Assembly (NCBI RefSeq): GCF_011393025.1
Contig: NZ_JAAOEO010000027.1
Span: 1-45,205 of the forward strand
Length of the DNA stretch: 45,205 nt
Reading direction: 5' to 3'
Source: Neobacillus terrae
Lineage (GTDB): Bacteria; Bacillota; Bacilli; Bacillales; Cytobacillaceae
Part shown: one piece after another, positions 23,540-32,016 of the stretch
How positions within the stretch are numbered: position 1 is the stretch's first letter
Layout of the letters: each line of letters opens with the position of its first letter
The notes under the pieces: model-generated
Told to the model about the DNA's origin: nothing
Seen by the model: the letters and a program-made list of their open reading frames with translations, nothing else
Database searches by the model: none
Program-made: the position numbers and the translations under genes

Positions 23540-23736
23540 CCAGTGATTGGAGTGGAGGGCACGAGACTCCTCGGAAACGCTATCGCATTTCCTTCGTGCT
23601 TGGGCAATTTCAAGGGAGCTATTCAATGTCCTGCGGGATTAGCGGGTCAGGTGAGACCCCACAGGCGTGTGCGCTGAGGAGGCTCACCGCCCGCCCCGCA
23701 GAAAGCGAGTGCCTGGGAACGGAAATCAACAGGTAA
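23540..23736. repeat. Dispersed repeat, family B, copy 3 (best preserved)
   Basis: About 195 bases starting GTGATTGGAGTGGAGGGC and ending GCGAGTGCCTGGGAACGG plus AAATCAACAGG. Inside are TGCGGGATTAGCGGGTCAGG and GTGAGACCCC, then GAGGAGGCTCACCGCCCGCC; GGTGAG and CTCACC can form a stem. It is clearly richer in GC than its surroundings. The consensus is familiar from intergenic regions of many Bacillus genomes. The 80-residue open frame across it is not a protein gene. Confidence 0.8.
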
Positions 23737-23788
23737 GATCAATAAAGCCTATTTATTAAACAGCTTGAAGTAAGAGTTTAAAATTTAC

Positions 23789-23814
23789 GTTTAGACAACT
23801 CTGTTTTGGGGCAT
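23789..23814 (+). promoter_or_regulatory. Candidate SigB promoter of ctc
   Basis: GTTTAG, a 14-base spacer and GGGCAT, close to the SigB consensus GTTTAA-N13/15-GGGTAT. It lies about 105 bases before ctc, the classic SigB gene of B. subtilis, and just outside the IS relic. Confidence 0.55.
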
Positions 23815-23919
23815 TTTTTTAAAGAGGCATTATTTATAATAATTTGGTACTGCCAAACCTAAAGGTGACAGCGGAACCAACCTAGCACTTTAGTTCAGAA
23901 ACAGGAAGGGGACAAACAT

Positions 23920-24555
23920 ATGACTACTGTTCTACAAGCAAAGGAACGAAAAGAGCTTCGAGGATCAGCACTAAAAAAATTAAGACAGGGTGGCAGCATT
24001 CCAGCAGTTCTTTACGGGTCAAAGGTCGAGAGTAAACCAGTTTCCATTAACTCAGCTGATCTTCTAAAAACAATTAGGGAAGTCGGACGGAATGGTGTCA
24101 TTTCTCTTGATGTAGAAGGCAGCAGACAAGACGTTATTCTTACTGATTACCAGCAGGACCATATTAAAAATGAAATCGTGCACGCTGATTTCCTGGCTGT
24201 AGATAAGTCCTCCAAATTGACAGTAGACGTAACCATCGTATTAACGGGGGAAGCAGCAGGTGTCAAGGATGGCGGGGTATTGCAGCAGCCGGTTCACCAG
24301 GTTTCTGTAACAACAACTCCAGATCAGATTCCATCTAATATTGAAGTAGATGTAACAAGCCTCCAAGTGGGAGAGACAGTTACAGTCGCTGATATTCCGG
24401 TTAACGGGGAATATACAATTAACAATGAAGGGGAAGAAGTTATCGCTTCGATACTCCCTCCTAAGCAAGAAGAGGAAATCAACTCAGGTGAACAGCAGGA
24501 ATCAGATCCTCCTGAGAATGAAGAAGGAAGAGAGACGCAGCCAAGTGGTGAATAG
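23920..24555 (+). CDS. ctc: 50S ribosomal protein L25 / general stress protein Ctc
   Basis: Binds 5S rRNA in the large ribosomal subunit; in B. subtilis it is induced by stress through SigB. An L25-type RNA-binding domain (about 1-92, with LRGSALKKLRQGGSIPAVLY) is joined to a TL5/CTC beta domain (about 95-185). A polar acidic tail follows, from about 186 and rich in E, Q and P. Its 211 residues fit the long form. GGAAGGGG precedes the ATG. It is 165 bases downstream of the IS relic. Confidence 0.95.
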   Translation: MTTVLQAKERKELRGSALKKLRQGGSIPAVLYGSKVESKPVSINSADLLKTIREVGRNGVISLDVEGSRQDVILTDYQQDHIKNEIVHADFLAVDKSSKLTVDVTIVLTGEAAGVKDGGVLQQPVHQVSVTTTPDQIPSNIEVDVTSLQVGETVTVADIPVNGEYTINNEGEEVIASILPPKQEEEINSGEQQESDPPENEEGRETQPSGE

Positions 24556-24558
24556 AAA

Positions 24559-24590
24559 AAAAGACGTAGCCTGAAAAGGTTACGTCTTTT
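24559..24590 (+). terminator. Intrinsic terminator after ctc
   Basis: Thirteen-base-pair stem AAAAGACGTAGCC / GGTTACGTCTTTT (one G-T pair) with a six-base loop; A and T runs on each side. Confidence 0.85.
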
Positions 24591-24692
24591 GCAATTATCT
24601 TATATAATAAAAGAAGATATGAAAGCATGAAATTGCCCAGTATCTTCAGTTTTAAAGAAAACGCTTTTTTGTAAGCCGATGGGGTGAAACAG

Positions 24693-25253
24693 GTGAAATT
24701 AATCGTTGGGCTTGGAAATCCGGGCAAACAATATGCAAAAACTCGCCATAATATAGGGTTTGAGGTAATAGATGAACTTTCAAGCCGTTTTAATATCCCT
24801 CTAGATCAGTCTAAGCATAAGGGGATATATGGGATGGGTTTATATAAGGGAGAGAAAGTTCTTTTGCTAAAACCCCTTACATATATGAATTTATCCGGAG
24901 AGTCTATTCGTGCAGTGATGGATTATTATCAAATAGAGACAGAGGACCTTGTTGTTATCTATGATGATCTTGACCTGCCGGCGGGAAAAATCCGTCTCCG
25001 GCAAAAAGGAAGTCCAGGCGGTCACAATGGAATAAAATCTACTGTAGCTCACTTAGGGACACAGCAATTCAATCGGATTAGGATCGGAATTGACCGGCCT
25101 GAACCAGGTGTTTTTGTACCCGATTATGTCCTTGGAACCTTTACCAAACAGGAACAGCCTGTAATGCTAGAAGCCGTGAAACAGAGTGCCGAGGCCTGTG
25201 AAACTTGGCTTGCTAAACCATTTTTGCAGGTTATGAATGATTTTAATCAGTAA
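24693..25253 (+). CDS. pth: Peptidyl-tRNA hydrolase (SpoVC)
   Basis: Releases peptides from stalled peptidyl-tRNA; essential in vegetative cells. N9 and H19 (GLGNPGKQYAKTRHN), the aspartate in YDDLDLPAGKIR and N in GGHNGIKS are the conserved active-site positions. It has 186 residues, near B. subtilis SpoVC (188). GTG 24693 with GGGGTGA upstream matches the family start; GTG 24684 lies in that site. Confidence 0.95.
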   Translation: MKLIVGLGNPGKQYAKTRHNIGFEVIDELSSRFNIPLDQSKHKGIYGMGLYKGEKVLLLKPLTYMNLSGESIRAVMDYYQIETEDLVVIYDDLDLPAGKIRLRQKGSPGGHNGIKSTVAHLGTQQFNRIRIGIDRPEPGVFVPDYVLGTFTKQEQPVMLEAVKQSAEACETWLAKPFLQVMNDFNQ

Positions 25254-25350
25254 TGATGAAAGGCTTTATGTCATAATATAAACTGTCTGAATAACTTCCC
25301 TACTATCTGTAAATAATATATAAAAAGTAGGATTACAGGGAGGGACAGGC

Positions 25351-25581
25351 ATGGCCATTCATTACCATTGCCGTCATTGCGGAACAAAGATTGGTTCCAT
25401 TGACCGGGTTTCCATTCATAGTGAAAGTCTTGGTTTAGATAAATTAACTGTCAATGAGAGACAGGATATGGTGTCTTACGATCATGCAGGGGATATACAC
25501 GTAACATCCATTTGCGAGGATTGCCAGGAGACATTAGAACGGAACCCGGACTATCATCAATATGATTATTTAATACATTAA
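25351..25581 (+). CDS. fin: Anti-sigma-F factor Fin (YabK)
   Basis: Forespore protein that helps switch from SigF to SigG by binding core RNA polymerase. The 76 residues match B. subtilis Fin along the whole length: zinc pairs C7/C10 (CRHCG) and C55/C58 (CEDCQ), NERQDM, and RNPDYH. GGGAGGG precedes the ATG. It is 97 bases after pth; no convincing SigF promoter was found in that gap. A terminator separates it from mfd. Confidence 0.94.
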   Translation: MAIHYHCRHCGTKIGSIDRVSIHSESLGLDKLTVNERQDMVSYDHAGDIHVTSICEDCQETLERNPDYHQYDYLIH

Positions 25582-25583
25582 AC

Positions 25584-25611
25584 GCTTTGGAAAAAGTCCA
25601 AAGCATTTTTC
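25584..25611 (+). terminator. Intrinsic terminator after fin
   Basis: Perfect GCTTTGG / CCAAAGC stem with a seven-base loop, then ATTTTT. Confidence 0.8.
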
Positions 25612-25690
25612 TGTTTATATTTTTGATTTGATTTCCAGCTTTATCATTGATTAACAGATGATAAAGCTTTTCGAGAGAGGAGGACAGCAT

Positions 25691-28600
25691 TTGGAGGGTC
25701 TAAAAACATTATTTCTTCAGCAGGAAGATACTCGTTCTATTATTGGCGGTATAGAAGAAGGATTAAAGGAACAGTTAATTGCGGGATTATCCGGGTCGGC
25801 GAGAACACTGCTTGTTGCCTCGGTTTATAAAGAACTCAAAAGGCCAGTCCTGCTGGTTACCCACAATCTTTTACAGGCTCAAAAGGTTTTTGATGACCTT
25901 GTGAATCTATTAACCGAGCAGGAAGTATTTTTATATCCGGCAAATGAACTTATTGCTGCAGAAATGAGTATTGCTAGTCCTGAGTTAAAGGGTCAAAGAA
26001 TTGAAGCTTTAAACCATTGGGGAAAGCATAAAAATGGTGTGGTTATTGTACCAATGGCCGGCCTTAGAAAAATTCTGCCGCCTAAAAACTTATGGAGCCA
26101 ATACCAGCTGTCTCTAAAGCTGGGTGAAGATATTAATATAGATCGACTGCTCAAACAGCTAGTTAAAATGGGTTATAACAGGTCAGATATGGTAGCCACT
26201 CCAGGGGAGTTTAGTGTGCGGGGCGGAATAATAGACATTTATCCGTTAACGGAAACCTCTCCTATTAGAATCGAACTATTTGATACCGAAATTGATTCCA
26301 TTCGTTCATTTTCGATAGAGGATCAGCGCTCCAAGGATAAAAAGAAAGAGATATTGATTGGCCCAGCTACAGAGGCGCCGCTTGAAGATAGTGACTTTGC
26401 AAGGCTGATTGGCAAATTGGAAGAAGGACTTTCCAAAAGCCTGAAAAGAGTAAGGGATGATAAAGCAAAAATCCTTCTCTCGCAAAATATAGGTTATGAA
26501 ATTGAACAGCTGAAAAATGGCATAAAGCCTGACCAGATTTTTAAATATTTATCATTGGCCTATGAAAACCCAAATAGTTTGCTAGATTATCTGCCTGAGA
26601 ATGGGCTTGTTTTTATGGATGAGATAAGCAGAGTTCAAGAAATGGATGTTTCACTGGAAAAAGAAGAAGCAGAATGGTATACATCATTGCTGGCTGAGGG
26701 TCATATCATCCATGATCTTTCCATTTCCCATACGCTGCCGGAACTATTGCAAAGAAAAAAACATCCAATGCTTTATCTTTCTTTATTTCTAAGACATGTA
26801 TCGAATACTAATCCTCAAAATATTATTAATTTATCTTGCAGGCCAATGCAAAGTTTCCACGGCCAAATGCATTTGCTTAAGGCGGAAACAGAGCGATGGA
26901 AAAAAGGAAATTACTCTGTTGTTTTTTTAGGGCAGGACGAAGAGCGGGTAAAGAAACTGCAACGGGTGCTGGAGGATTATGAAATCGAGGCATCTATAAT
27001 AAAAAATGACAGCCAAATACGTCCTGGAATATCGCAGATTATGCAGGGAAGCCTTCAAACAGGATTTGAAATGACCATTCAAAAAATTGCTGTTATCACG
27101 GAAGAGGAGCTTTTTAATAAAAAAACGAAAAAGCCATCTGCACGCCGGCAAAAACTATCAAATGCAGAAAGAATTAAAAGCTATTCCGAACTTAAAATTG
27201 GCGATTACGTTGTTCATGTTAATCACGGTATCGGTAAATATCTTGGCATTGAAACATTGCTTATAAACGGTATTCATAAAGATTATCTTCATATACGCTA
27301 TCAGGGGACAGATAAGCTTTATGTCCCGGTAGAACAAATTGATCTGGTTCAAAAATATGTTGGTTCGGAAGGCAAAGAGCCCAAAATTTATAAACTGGGC
27401 GGCAGTGATTGGAAGAAAGTAAAGACGAAAGTGCAGAAATCTGTCCAGGATATTGCCGATGATCTCATTAAACTTTATGCCCAGCGTGAAGCCGCAGTTG
27501 GCTACCAGTTTTCACCTGATGGAGATATGCAAAGGGAATTTGAAACCTCATTTCCTTATCAGGAAACGGAGGACCAAATCCGCTCAATTTATGAAATTAA
27601 AAAGGATATGGAAAGAGCAAGGCCAATGGACCGTCTGCTATGCGGAGATGTTGGTTACGGAAAAACTGAAGTGGCAATCCGTGCTGCGTTTAAAGCAATT
27701 GCAGATGGAAAGCAGGTTGCCCTCCTTGTGCCGACAACTATCCTTGCTCAGCAGCATTATGAAACTATAAGAGAAAGATTCCAGGACTATCCGATTAATA
27801 TAGGATTATTGAGCCGATTTAGATCGAAAAAACAGCAGACTGAAACACTAAAAGGATTAAAGGCAGGGACAGTTGATATTGTCATAGGAACACATCGTCT
27901 TTTATCCAAGGATGTTATCTATAGAGATTTAGGTTTGCTGATTATCGACGAAGAGCAGCGCTTTGGAGTTACACATAAGGAAAAGATAAAACACCTTAAG
28001 ACGAATGTTGATGTACTCACCTTAACGGCTACCCCGATACCAAGGACACTTCATATGTCCATGCTTGGAGTAAGGGACCTTTCTGTTATTGAAACACCGC
28101 CGGAAAATCGCTTCCCTGTCCAGACGTATGTAATGGAATATAACGGCGGTTTGGTCCGTGAAGCCATTGAAAGGGAATTGGCCAGGGATGGCCAGGTGTA
28201 CTTTTTATATAACAGAGTTGAGGATATTGAGCGAAAAGCAGAGGAAATTTCCATGCTTGTTCCCGACGCGCGTGTAACCTATGCTCATGGGCAAATGACA
28301 GAGAATGAACTCGAATCAGTAATGCTTTCTTTTTTATCAGGGGAATTTGATGTCCTAGTTAGTACGACCATTATCGAAACCGGAGTGGATATCCCAAATG
28401 TAAACACTCTTATCGTTTACGATGCTGATCGAATGGGACTTTCACAGCTTTATCAATTAAGAGGGCGTGTAGGCCGTTCAAATCGTGTAGCTTATGCCTA
28501 CTTCACTTATCGGAAGGACAAGGTCCTTACAGAGGTTGCGGACAAGAGGCTCCAGGCCATAAAAGAATTTACAGAGCTTGGCTCAGGATTTAAAATCGCT

Positions 28601-29224
28601 ATGCGGGACCTATCAATCCGCGGGGCGGGAAATTTGCTGGGAGCACAGCAGCATGGCTTTATTGATTCTGTCGGTTTTGACCTGTATTCACAAATGCTGA
28701 AGGAAGCTGTTGAAGAGAGAAAAGGTGATTTAAAAGAGGATATAAAAGCAGCAATAGAAATTGACCTTGAAATTGATGCTTATATACCAGATTCCTATAT
28801 AAAAGACGGCCATCAAAAAATTGAAATGTACAAACGCTTCCGAGGTGTTCAATCTCTTGATGATGTTCAGGAGCTGCAGGAAGAAATGCTGGACCGCTTT
28901 GGGGAATATCCCGATGAAGTGTCCTATCTGTTTACAATTGCGGAAATGAAGGTTTATGCTGCTCTTGCGGGAGTGGAGTCCATTAAACAAACTAAGAACG
29001 ATCTTGCCATTTTGGTAAAAGAATCGGAAAGCAATCAGGTAGATATTCAGGAAATCCATAAGTTAATCCGTCCTTATGGCAGAACAGTTGGGCCTGGAAT
29101 GGACGGAAGAAGATTCAAGTTAGGCCTGCACATTAAAGGCATGGAAATCTCCCAGTGGCTTCAATTAACCTTTGAAATGGTTAAGGGCCTTTCCTATGCA
29201 AAAAAAGAAAAGACATTAAAATAA
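25691..29224 (+). CDS. mfd: Transcription-repair coupling factor Mfd
   Basis: Removes RNA polymerase stalled at lesions and recruits UvrABC. It has UvrB-like N-terminal modules, an RNA-polymerase-interacting CarD-like domain (around 485-560, with IGDYVVHVNHGIGKY), then a RecG-like translocase. The Walker A is GDVGYGKT (652-659) and the Walker B is DEEQ (753-756). A C-terminal TRCF domain ends the protein. I chose TTG 25691: GAGAGGAGG lies eight bases upstream and the product, 1177 residues, equals B. subtilis Mfd. An ATG at 25658 has no ribosome site. Confidence 0.96.
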   Translation: MEGLKTLFLQQEDTRSIIGGIEEGLKEQLIAGLSGSARTLLVASVYKELKRPVLLVTHNLLQAQKVFDDLVNLLTEQEVFLYPANELIAAEMSIASPELKGQRIEALNHWGKHKNGVVIVPMAGLRKILPPKNLWSQYQLSLKLGEDINIDRLLKQLVKMGYNRSDMVATPGEFSVRGGIIDIYPLTETSPIRIELFDTEIDSIRSFSIEDQRSKDKKKEILIGPATEAPLEDSDFARLIGKLEEGLSKSLKRVRDDKAKILLSQNIGYEIEQLKNGIKPDQIFKYLSLAYENPNSLLDYLPENGLVFMDEISRVQEMDVSLEKEEAEWYTSLLAEGHIIHDLSISHTLPELLQRKKHPMLYLSLFLRHVSNTNPQNIINLSCRPMQSFHGQMHLLKAETERWKKGNYSVVFLGQDEERVKKLQRVLEDYEIEASIIKNDSQIRPGISQIMQGSLQTGFEMTIQKIAVITEEELFNKKTKKPSARRQKLSNAERIKSYSELKIGDYVVHVNHGIGKYLGIETLLINGIHKDYLHIRYQGTDKLYVPVEQIDLVQKYVGSEGKEPKIYKLGGSDWKKVKTKVQKSVQDIADDLIKLYAQREAAVGYQFSPDGDMQREFETSFPYQETEDQIRSIYEIKKDMERARPMDRLLCGDVGYGKTEVAIRAAFKAIADGKQVALLVPTTILAQQHYETIRERFQDYPINIGLLSRFRSKKQQTETLKGLKAGTVDIVIGTHRLLSKDVIYRDLGLLIIDEEQRFGVTHKEKIKHLKTNVDVLTLTATPIPRTLHMSMLGVRDLSVIETPPENRFPVQTYVMEYNGGLVREAIERELARDGQVYFLYNRVEDIERKAEEISMLVPDARVTYAHGQMTENELESVMLSFLSGEFDVLVSTTIIETGVDIPNVNTLIVYDADRMGLSQLYQLRGRVGRSNRVAYAYFTYRKDKVLTEVADKRLQAIKEFTELGSGFKIAMRDLSIRGAGNLLGAQQHGFIDSVGFDLYSQMLKEAVEERKGDLKEDIKAAIEIDLEIDAYIPDSYIKDGHQKIEMYKRFRGVQSLDDVQELQEEMLDRFGEYPDEVSYLFTIAEMKVYAALAGVESIKQTKNDLAILVKESESNQVDIQEIHKLIRPYGRTVGPGMDGRRFKLGLHIKGMEISQWLQLTFEMVKGLSYAKKEKTLK

Positions 29225-29366
29225 AAAATGTAATGCTTTTGTAACGTCCCAAAAGTTTCATCGGCAATACCCAGGGGTAATATTTCCAATATAGCTGCCC
29301 GTTTCAACTGGAATGTTTATCCGGTTTTGGAACATTTAACAGGAAAAGAAAAAAATACTCTATTGG

Positions 29367-29397
29367 TGTATAGAACTTTCAACTAGAAAAGATACTA
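29367..29397 (+). promoter_or_regulatory. Candidate SigG promoter of spoVT
   Basis: TGTATA, an 18-base spacer and GATACTA, close to the SigG pair TGnATA / CATACTA. spoVT is a SigG gene in B. subtilis. Confidence 0.6.
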
Positions 29398-29478
29398 AGT
29401 TCAAAGTTGGTGGTGATTTCTAATAAAGTTTGTCATTGCCAAAAATAAAATCATCAGATGAAAGTGAGGCAACATTGG

Positions 29479-30015
29479 ATGAAAGCAACTGGTATTGTTC
29501 GTCGAATCGATGATTTGGGTCGTGTAGTAATCCCTAAAGAAATACGCAGAACATTACGTATCCGCGAAGGGGATCCACTAGAAATTTTCGTAGACAGGGA
29601 TGGAGAAGTAATCCTTAAAAAGTACTCTCCAATCAGTGAATTAAGTGATTTTGCAAAAGAATACGCAGAAGCGTTATATGACAGCCTTGGCAATCCTATA
29701 TTAATTTGTGACAGAGACACTTATATTGCTGTAGCTGGAAGCTCTAAAAAGGATTATCTAAACAAAAGCATCAGTGAACTGGTAGAAAAAACAATGGAAG
29801 ACCGCAATTCAGTATTAATGAACCAGCAGGGTGATCTGGCACTTGTGGAAGGCAGTGAAGAGCCAATTTCTGCCTATACAATTGGGCCAATTATCGCAAA
29901 TGGTGACCCGATTGGTGCTGTTATAATCTTTGCCAAAGAAGGTAATCTTGGTGAAGTGGAACAAAAAGCGGTTGAAACAGCAGCTGGCTTCTTAGCGAGA
30001 CAGATGGAATCATAG
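29479..30015 (+). CDS. spoVT: Stage V sporulation protein T (AbrB-family regulator)
   Basis: Forespore transcription factor that tunes SigG genes. The N-terminal swapped-hairpin domain (1-50, KATGIVRRIDDLGRVVIPKE) resembles AbrB from this same window. A GAF-type domain (about 55-178) follows. The 178 residues equal B. subtilis SpoVT. GTGAGG upstream supports ATG 29479; an earlier in-frame ATG at 29458 is not supported. It forms a single-gene unit with a SigG-type promoter and a terminator. Confidence 0.96.
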   Translation: MKATGIVRRIDDLGRVVIPKEIRRTLRIREGDPLEIFVDRDGEVILKKYSPISELSDFAKEYAEALYDSLGNPILICDRDTYIAVAGSSKKDYLNKSISELVEKTMEDRNSVLMNQQGDLALVEGSEEPISAYTIGPIIANGDPIGAVIIFAKEGNLGEVEQKAVETAAGFLARQMES

Positions 30016-30036
30016 TAATACCTCCTTGGAGGACAG

Positions 30037-30061
30037 GGCAGCTTAGGCTGCCTTTTTTTTT
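30037..30061 (+). terminator. Intrinsic terminator after spoVT
   Basis: GGCAGC / GCTGCC stem, loop TTAG, then nine or more T. Confidence 0.85.
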
Positions 30062-30330
30062 ACACTGAAAAATCATGGAGGACCTTTCATGCTCGAATTT
30101 CCCCCTTGGAGAAAAAACGGTAACGAGAGGATTCACTACGTGCCGGGAGCCATCTCCATGAAATCAAAGTAGAAAAGTGATAACGAAAGTTGAACTACAG
30201 TAATGTTTCCACTATGACTGCCCCTATCCATAGATGCTTTTTTTAAGCATTCATGTAAAAAGCATAGCTTAAAGAGAGGGCATAGTTTTTTATGTGTGCC
30301 TGCATTTTACCGAGAAACAGGCGGGCATTG
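30062..30330. other. Non-coding gap between spoVT and yabM
   Basis: No credible gene. The first half shows short repeated phrases (GGTAACGAGAGGATTCACTACGTG and, 60 bases later, GATAACGAAAGTTGAACTAC), possibly a decayed repeat unit. The second half holds small A/T-rich hairpins around GCTTTTTTTAAGC. An extended -10 for yabM ends the gap. Confidence 0.5.
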
Positions 30331-30339
30331 TGCTATAAT
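30331..30339 (+). promoter_or_regulatory. Extended -10 element before yabM
   Basis: TGCTATAAT, 33 bases before the yabM start; the -35 position is weak. Confidence 0.5.
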
Positions 30340-30372
30340 ACGGTGGAACTTATTGTAGGAAGGGGATGGGCT

Positions 30373-32016
30373 ATGAACCCCGCAAGTCACTCGAAGGATC
30401 TATTAAAGGGCGCCTTCATTTTAATGGCAGCAGCTTTAATTACAAAAGTATTAAGTGCAGTATATCGAATACCATTTCAAAATATAGCCGGAGATGTAGG
30501 CTTTTATATTTATCAGCAGGTATACCCCTTTTATGGGATAGCGATCGTTTTGGCAACAACCGGTTTTCCTGTCGTCATATCAAAGCTGTATGCTGAATTG
30601 AGGGAAAAGAATGACCTGGCTGGAGCACGCCATTTTTTATTTATTACATATGTTTATTTACAATTATTCGGCCTTATATGTTTTTTAATTCTTTATGCCG
30701 GCTCTGATAAGATTGCCCGTTGGATGGATGACCCGCAGCTGGTTATTTTATTAAAAGTAGTATCAATTGTTTTCCTTACTTTCCCAGTTGTTGCTTTGTT
30801 AAGAGGGCTTTTCCAGGGAAATGGAGACATGTTTCCAACAGCAGTCTCACAGGTGGCGGAACAGGCAATTAGGGTTGCAACCATCTTAATATTGGCATAC
30901 TTATTCATGCATAGAGGAGCTTCCCTGTATCTTGTTGGTGGAGGGGCTATGTTTGGCTCCGTTACAGGCAGCCTGGTTTCGGCCTTACTTTTATTTATGT
31001 TTTTATGGCTGAGGAAGGAAGGTCATGTTTTTTCTTTAAAAGGAGCTGGACAAAGAGGTATTTTCAGAGGAACCGGATGGATTATGAAAGCTCTGTTATT
31101 CCAGGGAATGGCTATATGTATCAGTGGCATGCTGATGATCTTTGTGCAAATGGCTGATTCCTTAAATTTATATTCCCTTTTAACCTCCAGCGGAATCGAA
31201 GCTGAGACAGCAAAGGCCTTAAAAGGTATCTTTGACAGGGGGCAGCCTTTGATTCAGCTTGGAACGGTTTTATCTACTTCTATGTCGTTATCACTGGTTC
31301 CTATTATCACCAGTGAACGATTGAAGGCAAATATCCATTTTTTAAGTGAAAAAATCAGGCTTGCTTTGCAGATCAGCCTAGTTATAGGTGTTGGTGCAAC
31401 AGCTGGTCTTTGGGCTATTATTAAGCCAACCAATATAATGCTATTTGAAAATAGCAGCGGTTCTGAAGTTCTTGGAGTTTTGTCCATGGTCATTTTATTC
31501 ACTTCTGTCATCTCAACCTTGACAGCTATCCTGCAGGGATTGGGGAAGATGGTATTTCCATCTGTTGTCATATTAGCATCCTTCCCCATTAAGTATCTTC
31601 TTAATGCTATACTGGTTCCCTTATTTGGGACACTGGGGGCAGCCTGGGCAACCATTATTTCAATGGCGCTCATTACCTTATTGCTCAGTGCAAATCTTCG
31701 CAAGGTTATGTCCATCAGGTTAATCTCAACCAGGTTTATTGCTGCCCTTGCTGGAGGATCCCTGATTATGATTTTGATCTTGAAGGGATATTTAGCAGCA
31801 ACGAATTTTCTATATGACGTAATTGGAACGGAACGGCTTGCAGCCGCCATTCAAGCATTAAGTGCTGCAATGCTCGGAGGATTTTTATTTTTATTCGTTG
31901 TCATTCGTTCGTCAGTTTTTCGTGAAGAAGATCTTGCTTTATTTCCATTTGGAAGTAAATTAATTTTATTATTGCCAAAGGGCGACAGGAGTCAAAAATA
32001 TGGAAAAAACGATTGA
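30373..32016 (+). CDS. yabM: Polysaccharide biosynthesis / MATE-like flippase YabM
   Basis: Integral membrane protein of the MOP superfamily (SpoVB/MurJ-like), predicted to flip a lipid-linked precursor. About 14 membrane segments are spread through 547 residues, and the N-terminus KGAFILMAAALITKVLSAVY matches the family's first helix. The substrate is unknown. ATG 30373 has GGAAGGGG seven bases upstream; an open frame runs upstream to 30292 but lacks a ribosome site. It overlaps yabN by 17 bases. Confidence 0.9.
   Translation: MNPASHSKDLLKGAFILMAAALITKVLSAVYRIPFQNIAGDVGFYIYQQVYPFYGIAIVLATTGFPVVISKLYAELREKNDLAGARHFLFITYVYLQLFGLICFLILYAGSDKIARWMDDPQLVILLKVVSIVFLTFPVVALLRGLFQGNGDMFPTAVSQVAEQAIRVATILILAYLFMHRGASLYLVGGGAMFGSVTGSLVSALLLFMFLWLRKEGHVFSLKGAGQRGIFRGTGWIMKALLFQGMAICISGMLMIFVQMADSLNLYSLLTSSGIEAETAKALKGIFDRGQPLIQLGTVLSTSMSLSLVPIITSERLKANIHFLSEKIRLALQISLVIGVGATAGLWAIIKPTNIMLFENSSGSEVLGVLSMVILFTSVISTLTAILQGLGKMVFPSVVILASFPIKYLLNAILVPLFGTLGAAWATIISMALITLLLSANLRKVMSIRLISTRFIAALAGGSLIMILILKGYLAATNFLYDVIGTERLAAAIQALSAAMLGGFLFLFVVIRSSVFREEDLALFPFGSKLILLLPKGDRSQKYGKND

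Larger units (their letters stand above)
23011..23758 (-). mobile_element. Probable decayed IS1182-like element
   Basis: Most of the gap between prs and ctc. It contains transposase remnants on the minus strand. GGCTGTTTAAATAAACAGCC at its left edge has a degraded inverted partner, GCCTATTTATTAAACAGC, at 23742-23757; these may be the element ends. Next to the left edge is a strong hairpin that may be the transposase terminator. A family B repeat lies in the part upstream of the transposase remnant. The boundaries are inferred; no target-site duplication was identified. Confidence 0.45.

Noticed and set aside
23435..23677. 80-residue plus-strand open frame before ctc
   Set aside because: Lies in the family B repeat and IS relic; no ribosome site.
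25260..25350. SigF promoter before fin
   Set aside because: Expected from B. subtilis, but no GYWTA / GGnnAnAnT pair with correct spacing could be read.
31254..31850. 198-residue minus-strand open frame inside yabM
   Set aside because: Fully antisense to a well-recognised membrane protein gene; no promoter, ribosome site or protein similarity.
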